NCBI GenBank assembly: GCA_030323885.1
Contig: CM059199.1
Location: 37,580,590-37,644,589, forward strand
Source: Branchipolynoe longqiensis
Lineage: Eukaryota; Annelida; Polychaeta; Phyllodocida; Polynoidae
Direction of reading: 5' to 3'
Length of the DNA: 64,000 nucleotides
The notes below the pieces were generated by a model, which did no database searches, was not told where the DNA came from, and saw nothing but the letters and a program-made list of their open reading frames with translations. A program made the translations under genes and the position numbers. Positions 30,773 through 42,392 of the stretch are shown one piece after another; position 1 is the first letter of the stretch, and every line of letters starts with the position of its first letter.

Positions 30773-31752
30773 ATAGACCCCCTTTCAATGTTTATAAACA
30801 TTGTGTATGAGCGCGCAGCTTGGCTGCAGAACGAAGGCACACTGCCATTGAGTTTGCCGGTACGCGCAGTGCAAAATGTTTATTTTATTCAAAATTAATA
30901 GAAATGCAGAAACCTAACCATATAAATTTAATATAATCTGTTCGTTGAATATGTTTTCTGTATGTGTTCCAAGCGGTTTGTTTCTAGGTGGTGTGGTTTT
31001 AGAGATATTAAATTTTTTCTGAATGAAGATTGCTCACAGCCATTGACAGTGCATTGAGTTGCAGGTACGCACAGTGCAAAACGTCTATTTTATTCAAAAT
31101 TAATAGAAATACAGACCGCAAACCTTATAAATTTAATATAATCTGTTCATTGAATATGTTTTCTATATGTGTACCATATGGTTTGTTTCTAGATAGTGTT
31201 GTTTTAGAGATACTTCACAATTTCTGTATGAAGATTGCTCACGACCATTGACAATGCATTGAGTTTGCCGGTACGAGCAGTGCAAAACGTCTATTTTATT
31301 CAAAATTAATAGAAATACAAACCCCAAATATTATGAATTTAATATAATCTGTTCATTGAATATGTTTTCTATATGTGTACCAGGTGGTTTGTTTCTAGGT
31401 GGTGTGGTTTTAGAGATATTTCACATTTTCTGTATGAAGATTGCTCATGACCATTGACAATGCATTGAGTTTGCCGGTACGCGCAGTGCAAAACGTCTAT
31501 TTTATTCAAAATTAATAGAAATGCAGAACCCTAACCTTATGAATTTAATATAATCTATTTGTTGTATATGTTTTCTATATGTGTACTAGACGGGTTGTTT
31601 CTAGGTGGTGTGGTTTTAGAGATGTTTCACATTTTCTGTATGAAGATTGCTCTTTACCATTGAGTTTGCAGTGTGACCGTGTGTCGTCCTGCAGCCAAAC
31701 AGTGCGCGCACTGACCTAGATACCTCTGCTGATGGCATATGAAATAGGTCTA
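30773..31752. mobile_element. MITE carrying four ~206-bp internal tandem repeats, copy 2
   Basis: Left arm TATAGACCCCCTTTCAATG with GCGCGCAGCTTGGCTGCAG; right arm (rc) AATAGACCTATTTCATATGC with GCGCGCACTGTTTGGCTGCA. The internal phase GAGTTTGCCGGTACGCGCAG recurs near 30850, 31057, 31260 and 31466, ending GAGTTTGCAGTG. Closely parallels 18910-19916, including monomer number. The short open frame at 31030 lies inside a monomer. Confidence 0.87.
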
Positions 31753-31755
31753 TTG

Positions 31756-32172
31756 AGCCAGCTGTCGTCAGTGAAGCAGCGGGACCCACCTGGCTACTTA
31801 GCGCATTCGTGTTTTTTTTAATATTACAAATGAACCATCACTGTCATGCGCGGGTGGTTGGTTGGGGAACACATTGGAGAAAGCGAAAACCAATAATCTA
31901 TGTTTCCCTTTCCGTGTTAATCCATTTCCTACTACGAAATCGCACAGCAATGGAATTAATGAGCTTATTGCATTCGCTACTGAAATAAATTCCAGCAACG
32001 TTCCAGACGGAATACTTCCAAGGGGTTCTTTTAAATCCGCCCGGCTTAATTGTTAAAGTTATGAGAGGATCTGTTTATGTTGAAACCATTCCGATATATA
32101 ATGGCCGCTGAGTGGTTTGGGACCAGAGTACAGTTAGTTATACCGGAAGTCCAGGAGGACCGGAAAGATAAG
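31756..32172. other. Unassigned spacer with one small ORF
   Basis: A 64-codon plus-strand frame (31862-32056, starting MGNTLEKAKTNNLC) has normal-looking composition, unlike the repeat-driven frames elsewhere. I recognise no domain, and no splice signals or neighbours support it. It could be a decayed transposon piece or chance. Confidence 0.2.
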
Positions 32173-33660
32173 TATGGCAGCATTGGAGAGTGTGGTGTGT
32201 TGGGAAGCGCTAGGCGCACACTACACGACAATCTGACTTAGATCCATGCCGATCGGCAATTGACTGATCTCACACAGAGGGCCTTGACTTTGGGGGTGGT
32301 TTGTAACCTTACGACGGTTACTGGTTGCAGAACTGCAACATTAATAGAGAGGTTCCGATAAATCGGCCCAAACTTTGGTTGAAGATTTAACTTCAGTAGG
32401 GAGTGTTGTAGAAGCTGGGAACATCTTTACAACGTTGTAACGGCAAAGCATTGAGGCAGCCCCAAATCTCTTCGGTCCGGCGGTAGTAGAGCGGTAACAC
32501 AGAGGGCAGTGTGTTTGGAAGCGCTAGGCGCACACTACACGACAATCTGACTTAGACCCTTGCCGATTGGCAATTGACTGATCTCACGCAGAGGGTGGTG
32601 TGTCGGGCAGCGCTAAGCGTACACTACACGACAATCTGACTTAAATCCTTGCCAATCAGCAATTGACTGATCTCACACGGAGGGTGGTGTCTTGGGAAGC
32701 ATTAGGCATACACTACACGACACTCTGATTTAAATCCTTGGCGATCGGCAATTGACTGATCTCATACAGAGTGCAGTGTGTTGGGAAGCCTTAGGCGTAT
32801 ACTACACAACAATCTGACTTAGATCCTTGACGATCGGCAATTGACTGATCTCACACAGAGGGTGGTGTGTTGGGAAGCCTTAGGTGTACACTACACAACA
32901 ATCTGACTTAATTCCTTGCCGATCGGCACTTGACTGATCTCACACAGAGGGTGGTATGTTGGGAAGCCTTAGATGCACACTACACGACAATCTGACTTAA
33001 ATCCTTGACGATCGGCAATTGACTGATCTCACACAGAGGCTGGTGTGTTGGGAAGCCTTAGGCGTACACTACACAACAATCTGACTTAGATCCTGGCTGA
33101 TCGGCAATTGACTGATCTCATACATATTGCAGTGTGTTGGGAAGCCTTAGGTGTACACGACACAACAATCTGACTTAAATCCTTGCCGATCGGCAATTGA
33201 CTAATCTCACACAGAGGGTGATGTGTTGGGAAGCGTTGGGCGTACACTACACAACCATCTGACTTAGATCCTTGCCGATCGGCAATTGACTGATCTCACA
33301 CATAGGGTGGTGTGTTGGGAAGCGTTGGGCGTACACTACACAATACTCGGACTTAAATCCTTGCCGATCGGCAATTGACTGATCTCACACAGAGTGTGGT
33401 GTGTTTGAAAGCATTAGGCGTACACTATATGACAATCTTATTTAAATCCTTGCCGATCGGCAATTGACTGATCTCACACAGAGGGTGGTGTGTTTGGAAG
33501 CATTAGGCATACACTACACGACAATCTGATTTAAATCCTTGCCAATCGGCAATTGACTGATCTCATACAGAGTGCAGTGTGTTAGGAAGCGTTAGGCATA
33601 CACTACACAACAATCTAACTTAGATCCATGCCATCGGCAATTGACTGATCTCACACAGAG

Positions 33661-34727
33661 GGTGGTGTCTTGAGAAGCCTTATGCGTACACTACATGACA
33701 ATCTGACTTAAATCCTTGCCGATCGGCAATGAACTGATCTCACACAGAGTGTGGTGTGTTGGGAAATGGTAGGCGTACACTACAAGAGAATCTGACTTAG
33801 ATCCTTGCCGATCGGCAATTGACTGATCTCACACAGAGTATAGTGTGTTGGGAATCGTTAGGCGTACACTACACAACAATCTAACTTAGATCCATGCCAT
33901 CCGCAATTGACTGATCTCACACAGAGGGTGGTGTCTTGAGAAGCCTTATGCGTACACTACATGACAATCTGACTTAAATCCTTGCCGATCGGCAATGAAC
34001 TGATCTCACACAGAGTGTGGTGTGTTGGGAAATGTTAGGCGTACACTACAAGAGAATCTGACTTAGATCCTTGCCGATCGGCAATTGACTGATCTCACAC
34101 AGAGTATAGTGTGTTGGGAATCGTTAGGCGTACACTACACAACAATCTAACTTAGATCCATGCCATCCGCAATTGACTGATCTCACACAGAGGGTGGTGT
34201 CTTGAGAAGCCTTATGCGTACACTACATGACAATCTGACTTAAATCCTTGCCGATCGGCAATGAAACTGATCTCCACACAGATGTGTGTGTGTTGGGAAA
34301 TGTTAGGCGTACACTACAAGAGAATCTGACTTAGATCCTTGCCGATCGGCAATTGACTGATCTCACACAGAGTATAGTGTGTTGGGAATCGTTAGGCATA
34401 CACTACACAACAATCTAACTTAGATCCATGTCATCTGCAATTGACTGATCTCACACAGAGGGTGGTGTCTTGGGAAGCCTTATGCGTACACTACATGACA
34501 ATCTGACTTAAATCCTTGCCGATCGGCAATTAACTGATCTCACACAGAGTGTGGTGTGTTGGGAAATGTTAGGCATACACTACAAGAGAATCTGACTTAG
34601 ATCCTTGCCGATCGGCAATTGACTGATCTCACACAGAGTGTAGTGTGTTGGGAAGCGTTAGGCGTACACTACAAGACAATCTGACTGAAATCCTTGCCGA
34701 TCGGCAATTGACTGATCTGACACAGAG
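33661..34727. repeat. Trimeric higher-order repeat inside the 89-bp satellite
   Basis: The variant GGTGGTGTCTTGAGAAGCC recurs at 33661, 33927, 34193 and (as TTGGGAAGCC) 34461, spacing 266, 266 and 268 bp, i.e. three monomers. Within each trimer the order is the same: a CTTATGCG/ATGAACTG monomer, an AAATG(T/G)TAGGCG/ACAAGAGAATC monomer, and a TCGTTAGGCG/ATGCCATC(C)GCAA monomer lacking the full palindrome. Confidence 0.92.
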
Positions 34728-34749
34728 GGTGGTGTGTTGGGAAACGTTA

Positions 34750-35008
34750 TGCTAGGTACACACCTACCGTTTATGACTCGCGCACTAAAACTCGCGACCC
34801 GACCCGCTTAAAACTGAAAACGGGCCGATTCATTTTTCGAATCGTGAATCGCAATCGTAAGGAAGCACTTTTAGCCCTAAAATTGAGTTTTAAGTCACGA
34901 ATCGCAATCGGTAGGTGTGCTAGGGGAGTGCACACCTCAAGACTTTTGGGCAATTTTAGATCGAATACGGTAGGTGGGTGCGGAAAAACGGTAGGTGTGT
35001 ACCTAGCA
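34750..35008 (+). mobile_element. 259-bp Harbinger-like MITE inserted in the satellite
   Basis: Perfect ~23-bp TIRs: left TGCTAGGTACACACCTACCG then TTT; the right end is its exact reverse complement. Flanked by TTA (34747-34749 and 35009-35011), as produced by PIF/Harbinger transposases. Removing element and one TTA restores the monomer phrase ACGTTAGGCGTACACT. Internal GAATCGCAATCG motifs recur. Same family as 21750-23638. Confidence 0.92.
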
Positions 35009-35268
35009 TTAGGCGTACACTCATTGACTTAGATCCATGCCGATCAGCAATTGACTGATCTCACACAGAGTGTGGTGTGTTGGGAAGCCTTAGGCGTACA
35101 CTACATGGAAATCTTACTTAAATCCATGACGATCGGCTATTGACTGATCTCACAGAGTGTGGTGTTGGGAAGCGCTAGGCATACACTAGACGACAATCTT
35201 ACTTAAATCCATGACGATCGGCAATTTCTTGATCTCACACAGAGGGTGGTGTGTTGGGAAGCACTAGG

Positions 35269-35645
35269 CAGGGACGAAAGTGGTCTCTGGGAAAAAAAGC
35301 GGAAATGCTGATATTCTCCCATAGGTTTAGCATTGTCAGGGAATCCCGGAAAATTCCCGGAAGTCGGGTTTCATATATAATGGTATATGCTGATAGTGCT
35401 GCGGCTTTAGAAGCACGTTTTAGTAGTAATAGTATACGCTGATAGTGCTACGGCGTTTGAAACATTTATTAGTAGTATACACTGATGGTGCTCCAGCTTG
35501 GCACCACGTATTACTGTTAGTACACGCTGATGGTGCTGCAGCGTAAAACAACGTACTAGTAGGCCTATACGTTGATCATGCTGCAGGATTGCAGTAGGTA
35601 CAGGAAAAATCCCGGAAATCCTGACTAGGGTATGCCTGGAGAGTG
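35269..35645. mobile_element. hAT-like element (CAGGGACGAAAG), inserted in the satellite
   Basis: Left end CAGGGACGAAAGTGGTCTCT with AAAAAAAGCGGAAATGCTGA. Interior repeats of TAGTATACGCTGATAGTGCT; then a degraded right end (CCCGGAAATCCTGACTAGGG). Satellite sequence lies on both sides: GCACTAGG before, GCACACTGG after. The right boundary is approximate. Confidence 0.75.
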
Positions 35646-35767
35646 AAAGCACACTGGCATACACTACACAACAATCTTACTCAGATCCCTGACGATCAGC
35701 AATTCACTGATCTCACACATAAGCCGAGTGCATGCAGACTCGCTTTCGAATGCAATTGAGGTCAGTG

Positions 35768-35848
35768 TGGACCGGACGCGGTGGCCTAATCAGTAGAGCG
35801 CACGCTTCCAGTGCGAAAGGTGTGGAGTTAGAATCTCAGCCAAGTCAA
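35768..35848 (+). mobile_element. SINE head fragment, type B
   Basis: CGGACGCGGTGGCCTAATCA, then GTAGAGCGCACGCTTCCAGT and GAGTTAGAATCTCAGCCAAG, followed by an inverted piece TTCGGCCACCGTGTCCAG. Confidence 0.78.
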
Positions 35849-36187
35849 TTCGGCCACCGTGTCCAGTGTATTGCATAGCGTCTTGTCCACATGAAAGCTG
35901 GCCAACAAACCATTATGGGGTGCGCACTTTCGAGACATTCCCATGAAATGGAGTTCCCCAGTTGATGCATGCGTTTGGGAGGCAACTGCCCCATCCACTT
36001 TGCAGCCCTTGTGGAGAACATGGTAGTTCTTTAACACCGCTCTCCCCTCCCCATCAGCAACCGCCCCTCTCCCTGACATATTCACACACTCCCTCCACAC
36101 ACACGCCATCCCTTCACTCCCATGGTGAATTCACGTCTGCAAACTGCCTCAGCGGACTCGTGATCCCATGCGACCGCGACAGCCAAT

Positions 36188-36215
36188 CAGCTTCAAGGAA
36201 ATTTCGCGCCGACCT
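36188..36215. promoter_or_regulatory. CCAAT box plus E2F-like site
   Basis: AGCCAATCAG is followed within ~15 bp by TTTCGCGCC, matching CCAAT-box and E2F consensus forms, in GC-rich sequence (36120-36260). No transcript or coding start is visible, so this is only suggestive. Confidence 0.2.
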
Positions 36216-36282
36216 GGAAATGGTCCATCCGCCCTATTATCGCCCGCAGAAGGTAGCAGCAATTTCATCTGGCCGGAAGAAA

Positions 36283-36306
36283 GGGGGGGGGGGGGGGGGG
36301 GGGGGG
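36283..36306. repeat. Poly-G run of 24
   Basis: Uninterrupted G homopolymer after CGGAAGAAA. A second long G-run lies at ~36752-36782. Confidence 0.95.
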
Positions 36307-36587
36307 TAAGAGGGTGGGGATCTAGAGAGGATTAAACGTTTTCACAGTGGCTGTTATTGCTATTCAAAGACATCAGTTTTTCTATCTCTCACTCTTTTTT
36401 TTATTAAATCTCCCCGCACCTCCGTCTTCCACTGTTACTTACTTACTTACTTACCCAACTTCCTTACCCTGACTTCAGTTTCCGGTGTTCTTATTCTTTT
36501 CTGTCTCCCTCCCCCTCCCCTCACCATACTCTTTGCTTTTTGTACTGCAAATCACCGCAGGGAGTTGGAACTGAATTTCCCAGAATG

Positions 36588-36612
36588 CCACATGGCTCCA
36601 CCGGAAGTCACT
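36588..36612. promoter_or_regulatory. ZNF143-like and ETS-like motif pair
   Basis: TTTCCCAGAATGCC resembles the ZNF143/SBF site (TTCCCAGMATGC). It is followed about ten bases later by ACCGGAAGTC, an ETS/GABP consensus. In animals this pairing is characteristic of housekeeping promoters, but no gene start is visible here. Confidence 0.3.
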
Positions 36613-37044
36613 CCCTTTCCTCCACCCCCACCGTCCCCACCAACCCTCATCCCCCGCGGGATCTGACCTCCCTGCTCCAAAGCTAAAGAGTAAGTGAAAT
36701 ATATGCACTGACCCGGTAGCCTTGACATGGCAAACTGAGGAGACTATTGGAGGGGGGGGGGGGGGGGGGTGGGGGGGGGGGGACTGGAGAAGGGGATTAG
36801 AGCAAGGGGGAGGGGAGGAGGGAGAGAGAGAGAGGCAAGGCAAAGGGCCTCAGAGGGCCAAGGAATTGTAATTAAGCTTTACAAGAGCACTTCTGGTAAT
36901 TAGATACATTGATTAAACTATTTATCACAAGCCAGGTTCTTTTGTCGAGGAGGTTCGGTTCCCACCCCCCCTCCCACCCACCACCACCCTCTTCTCTTTT
37001 TTAAAGGCTATTTTGTAGCAGAGTATCCTTCACATCGCGCAATA

Positions 37045-37052
37045 TCCACCCA

Positions 37053-37111
<59 letters not shown>

Positions 37112-37112
37112 A
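37045..37112. repeat. (CA)n microsatellite
   Basis: More than 30 uninterrupted CA dinucleotides. Confidence 0.98.
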
Positions 37113-37394
37113 CTTTCAATCAATTGCAGTTCAAGAGCATTGCTCAAGCAACAACAAAAATTAAAAAGATAAAATTGAATAATACTTTTTTTTTAAACTA
37201 GTGACTCAGTTCTCCTGTAGAATGACTCTGACTATCTCACAGCTCCGCATGCACGCCAGCTATTACAATGACAGTGATTGTGATTGTCTGATATCGTAAA
37301 CGCTCACACTTTTAAAACATGGCCGCCATAATAAGTGCGCCTTCCAATCCCTACAACACAAGTCATAATTACCAATATATTGTGTGTGTGTAGT

Positions 37395-37790
37395 GTTCTC
37401 TGTGGCAGAGTGGTTGGAGGGTCTGACTTTTTTATAGGTCAGACTCCTAACCTGAAGTCGGTGGTTCGATTCCCAGTGCCCCTACCTCTGCCAATTTGGA
37501 TATCTACTGCTGCGTATAACTTACAGCATCATCAAAGGCCGGTTGCTCTCATACCATGTCTATGTGGTGTGGGAGGTTAAAAATCTCTTGGGTCGGTAAA
37601 AGTGTAAGCTCGGGCTTTCCATCGACAAACTGTCTAATGGTGAAAACAAGTCTATTCAGCCTTATCCATAATAGGCAGTATAAATCTTCAAGAAAAATAT
37701 CTGACCACATTGCCAAACAGGCAGCGAACAGTGATGGAATGTCGGTCGAACGACCAAAACTCGAATTTGCAATACGAGTCTTCTGAGATA
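37395..37790 (+). mobile_element. Candidate second tRNA-derived SINE (Ser/Leu-like head)
   Basis: TGGCAGAGTGGTTGG (37403-37417) resembles a Pol III A-box and GGTTCGATTCC (37463-37473) a B-box, ~50 bp apart. The flanks do not pair into a tRNA acceptor stem, so this is not a tRNA gene. The following ~300 bp resembles no other sequence in the window; the right boundary is a guess. Confidence 0.45.
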
Positions 37791-37910
37791 CTGAGGCTGG
37801 GACCCAGCAGGCCACTAGTCAGACTCCTCGCCAGGGTACAGTGAGGATGAAGCACACTGCATCGATACAGAAAACTGATGCCGTGTACATGCGAGACGCA
37901 GGGGTTTTTG

Positions 37911-38245
37911 TTTTTTGTTTGTTGTTGTTTTACGTCCTAGCAACATCTAAGGTCATATCAGGACGGGTACCGACTTGTGACAGTGCGCACTCATGACGAC
38001 TTTATAGTGCTGTCCCACTGGGAAACCAGGCCGCCGGCACCATGACCTGGTATCCCACTCAGTCACATTATCCTGACACTGAGCACACCAGTCCTTGCCC
38101 TATCCTAATAATGCCGAGCGCCTGGCTAGGAAGCAACAAGTATCAATTTTAAAGTCATTGGTTTGACTCGACCGGGACTCGAACCCACGACCCCACGATC
38201 TACCAGCATGGGAGATGGACGCTCTAACTCATTTGGCCATCCCGA
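37911..38245 (-). mobile_element. Full-length tRNA-derived SINE, head A, tail A
   Basis: The tail (rc) TTTGTTTGTTGTTGTTTTAC; complete body; head GGGACTCGAACCCACGACCC and CTCTAACTCATTTGGCCATC. Confidence 0.95.
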
Positions 38246-38285
38246 GACGCAGGGGGCATGCACACTGACTGCACATATAGAGTGA

Positions 38286-38393
<108 letters not shown>

Positions 38394-39700
38394 GTGCATT
38401 GCTGGGGCAGCAGTGGACACTTGGGATATTAACAGTAACACGTTTTAATGTTCATATAATATATATTATATAGGCACCATTAAAGGATAATCAGTTTATG
38501 GATAATTATACTCGTGTAATGATTATATATACATATATACATATAGTTTAAAAGTGAGCAGAATGACTGTTGGCTCATGGTGCAGAGGGGGCGGGAAGGA
38601 GAGAATGCCCGCTCCGCACCGAATATCATGGAGGTTAAGATGGACAGAGGGAAACATTAAGGGGGTTGCAGTTATTTATATCCACATAATAAATAATATA
38701 GTATATATATAGTATATATAGTAGATACATATATATAAGCGAATGTGTCGGTGTGTGTCTGCTTGTCGGTATGTTTGCAAAAAGACAATGCTGCCTTACA
38801 AGGATCTCAAATTGATCGTGATACTGATAGTTATATTTTATAGCTTTTTATTGTTTACTCCAAAATTCGTTTTGTTTAAATTATCCTAAGCCCTTAGTTA
38901 TATTATGGGCCGTAGGCCTAAGTAGGCCTCCACAAGAGCAATCTTTAAAGTCTGGGCAGAGCGTAGCTTTTAAGCTTGCATAGCCAAACAGTTGTGAGTG
39001 TAGGAGGCGCTGCTACAGCTTGCATGTGAATGGGGGTGGAGGGGTAGGGAGGCCCTCAGTAGATGAAACAGCGGTCCACCCACGGGGGGTGGGGGTGAGA
39101 CTGCTGTAGGAAGAGCGACTGGGATGTGTACATGTGCTGCATAATGTATGTGAATATAAATTGCATATATGCATATATAAGGAAACACTTGAAGCTCGAA
39201 TTAAAATGTCCGCAATGATTGGTTGGCCGCTCTATCACGTTGACCGCTAAACGGGCCTGCACTGTATGTCCCTCATCATGAGCAAACTACATAATGTAGT
39301 TCTACAATTGACTGTCCTCTTTTACGGGGTAAGGGGGTGGAGGGAGTAGAGGGACTGAAGGAAGTGGAGGGGGTGGGGGTGAGGGGGGGGGCTGAGTGAG
39401 GGGGTTGCGATTAGGCCTCGGAGTGGTTTGCTGGAGAGACTGGGGATGATCACGGTAATTTTCTGATATAGGCCTCCGGGTTTAATTCGTGGAGTTTCCG
39501 CCAGGGGGTGCAGGCGTTTGAGGCGTGCTGGTACACTGGATCAATTTACATCCGGGGCTTTGAGTGGTGGGGTGAACGAGGCTTTGGTACACCTCAGGCT
39601 AGAATCCTACTGCACCCCAACATCTCCTTCACTCCCAAAGTGGATGTCTGCAGCGCTGTCTCACACCCTATATGTGTGTGGGTGTGTGTGTGTGGCGTGT

Positions 39701-39707
39701 GTGTGTG

Positions 39708-39777
<70 letters not shown>
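39701..39777. repeat. (GT)n/(AT)n compound microsatellite
   Basis: GTGTGTGTATGTATATATAT continuing as more than 25 AT units. 38470-39700 before it is AT-rich spacer with short ATATAC motifs and a G-rich block at 39326-39400; no gene is identified there. Confidence 0.97.
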
Positions 39778-39781
<4 letters not shown>

Positions 39782-39955
39782 AAAACCTATCTAAATCGAC
39801 CAACCATGGGATTGACTTTAAACGTCCATTTAGGGAGGTGTTCGGTACTATCGTTAAAATGGTATTGTATGGGCGATCATTTGGGACCCAAATAAAGCGA
39901 CCAATATAGGGGAGTGGTCGATCTGAAAGTGGTCGGTTAGACAGGTTTTACTCTG
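39778..39955. mobile_element. pogo/Tigger-like MITE, copy 3
   Basis: CAATAAAACCTATCTAAATC to AGACAGGTTTTACTCTG, preceded by TA, with core GGGCGATCATTTGGGACCCA. It starts exactly at the edge of the AT microsatellite. Confidence 0.8.
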
Positions 39956-40261
39956 TGTGTGTGTGTATGTGTAAATATATATATAATATATATATAACAA
40001 ATATACAGTCGGAAAAGAGAAAGTCGATGCCAGTTTAAAATCCCCCACCAAATTGGTTCTGACGACAAAGCCGGCACATGGATCACGTGACCTGTTGTCT
40101 TGGCGACCGCCTGGAGTGGTCGGTGTCTCAGTCGATACAGACTAGTTTCCGCTGTAATTTATACGCTTGCGGCGGCTGTGGCTCGCAGTAATATTTACAT
40201 TCCAATTTCCCAGTTCCGAAGACCCCCCACCCCATATTCCCCCCCCCCCCCCGCATATACC

Positions 40262-40568
40262 ACTGAACCGCACGCTCGGTAGAGAACAGGCATCCCTGCG
40301 ATAGGTCGGGATTTCGAAATCCCGGCCGAGTCAAACCAACGACTTACAAAATTGATACTTGTCACTACCTAGCCTGCTGCTCGGCTTTACCAGGATAGGG
40401 CAAGGACTGGTTAGGTCAGTATCAGGATAAAGTGACTGAGTGGGACATCGGGTCATGGTGGTGGCGGCTGGGTTTACCAATGGGGCCATGAGTGTGCACT
40501 GTCACAAGTCGGTACCCGTCCTGACATGACCATAGATGTTTCTAGGACGTAAAACTGCAAACAAACAG
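40262..40568 (+). mobile_element. tRNA-derived SINE, head B, A-like tail
   Basis: Head remnant CGCACGCTCGGTAGAGAACA and GGGATTTCGAAATCCCGGCC; full body; tail CTAGGACGTAAAACTGCAAA then CAAACAG. 40569-40790 afterwards is unassigned. Confidence 0.88.
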
Positions 40569-40799
40569 TTTATACGACCGCAGGTCCTGTGTTCTCCCAA
40601 ATCGCCTGTGACCTCTTTGACCTACAACCCCCGCGTGTCCTCTGCGCGTCTGGCCCGGCTTAGCCTCGTTTTCCCCCGATAATTCGTGGAGATCCGACAA
40701 TTACACCAAACGCGGCACGGCAATCAATAAGGAGCCGTCACCATTGTTAGAGATATCCGCCCCACTGTTAACCCACTAACCAACCGCCAGTGTCGAAAG

Positions 40800-41480
40800 A
40801 TGAAGAACGCTTTCGCTGTTTTATGATGGCAGGGTTCCCTGTTTTGCCATCGTGGCTTTCATTGTTTTGTCTTGATGTCTTCGGGTTTTGTTCATGGCAG
40901 CTTTCACTGTTTTATCATGATGCCTTTCATTGTTTTATCATGACAGCTTTTATTGTTTTATCATGACATCCTGCACTGTTTTATCATGATGGCTTTCACT
41001 GTTTTATCATGATGGCTTTCATTGTTTTATCATGACATCCTTCATTGTTTTATCATGATGGCTTTCATTGTTATATCCTAATATCTTTCACTGTTTTATC
41101 ATGACAACTCACTGTTTTATCATGACATCTTTCACTGTTTTATCATGACACCTTTCACTGTTTTATCATGATGGTTTTCATTGTTTTATCATTACATGAC
41201 AGTTTTCCTTATTTTATCACAACAGCTTTTACTGGTTCATTATGACAGCTTTCCGTGTCCTATCATTACAGTTTTTAACCGTTTTATCATATGACACCTT
41301 TCATTATTTCATGGTGAATTTCTTTCTTTAACCATAATGGCTTTCACTATTTTATCATCGCACGGTTCGCGGTTTTGTCACGGTGGCTTTCATTGTTTTG
41401 ACATGATAGCTTAACATGACATCTATAGCTTTCCTTGTTTTATCATAGCATGGCTCTCACTGCTTTGTCATGACGTGTAC
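40800..41480. repeat. ~24-bp minisatellite
   Basis: About 25 imperfect copies of TTTCATTGTTTTATCATGAC or ATGGC-type units, most regular at 40890-41200 and decaying on both sides. Confidence 0.93.
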
Positions 41481-41920
41481 AATTCTGTCCCCTTAAATCT
41501 TCTGAAGGTACGACTCAAATTGTTGGGATCATTTTTTTGTTCAAAGGTTTGTCAAGGCGACAGAGACAACAAAACCAGCATCAATAATCAGTTACTGTTA
41601 GTATACAACAGTAATCAGAGCAGTGTTCATAAGTGACCAAGTGTTGTGGAAAAATAATACCCCCCCCCCCCATGGTCTACGCACCCTCAAATTATTTTCT
41701 GGCGGAAACCCTGCCCCAAGAATTAATGCGACAGAGGACGCTACGAAGTAAATTAGCTGTCGATGTAGCATTGCGCAGAATTTGTTCAGTGAGAGCATTG
41801 GTAAATAATGAGCACTGGTAGAGGGGTGGGGGTAGGCGTGCTGAGACCTGTGGATAATATTAATAGTTCGCTGATACATAAAGCAGACAGGCAACACACT
41901 GAAAATAGGTACTCAAGTAA

Positions 41921-42226
41921 TATTGGTTGGTTGTTGGAGATTTACATCCTGGTAACATCTAAAGTCATATCAGGATGGGTACCGACTTGAGACAGTGCAC
42001 ACTCATGGCAACTTTATAGTGCTGCCCCACTGGGAAATCAGGCCACAGCCACTATGCCCTGACATCCTACTCAGTCGCATTATCCTAACACTGAGCTAAC
42101 CAGTCCTTGCCCTATCCTATTAATGCCGAGCGCTAGGCTAGGAAGCGACAAGTATCAATTTTAAAGTCATTGGTTTGACTCGACCGGGAACCATACTCCC
42201 GACCTTCCGCATGCGAGGCACATCTA
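41921..42226 (-). mobile_element. tRNA-derived SINE, head B, tail B
   Basis: The tail (rc) GGTTGGTTGTTGGAGATTTA with CATCCTGGTAAC. Complete body; head truncated after CATACTCCCGACCTTCCGCA. 41480-41920 is unassigned apart from a short C-run. Confidence 0.88.
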
Positions 42227-42392
42227 GAGTTTGTCGTGAATAGTAGTAAACAGTAGAGCCTGAATTGCCTATCAGCACCACCTGTTGACTGACTTGTAAT
42301 TGTGGAACCTCATTATATATATTTATATATATATATGTATATATGTATGTATACATGCATGTATGTATGGGTGAGCATGCAAGCATGTATGT

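Larger units (their letters stand above)
32175..35725. repeat. 89-bp satellite array, about 30 monomers
   Basis: The monomer runs GGTGTGTTGGGAAGCGTTAG, GCGTACACTACACGACAATC, TGACTTAGATCC, then the 14-bp palindrome TTGCCGATCGGCAA and TTGACTGATCTCACACAGAG. Main block 32500-34748, a lone leading monomer at 32175-32282, and continuation after two insertions at 35009-35268 and ~35646-35720. A ~220-bp unrelated stretch (32283-32500) separates the first monomer. Confidence 0.97.

Noticed and set aside
32460..32500. tRNA-like GGTCCGGCGGTAGTAGAGCG in the satellite gap
   Set aside because: No B-box or downstream SINE body follows; too little to call.
37395..37485. Possible Ser/Leu tRNA gene
   Set aside because: Internal promoter motifs are good, but the acceptor arms do not pair, so it is listed as a SINE head.
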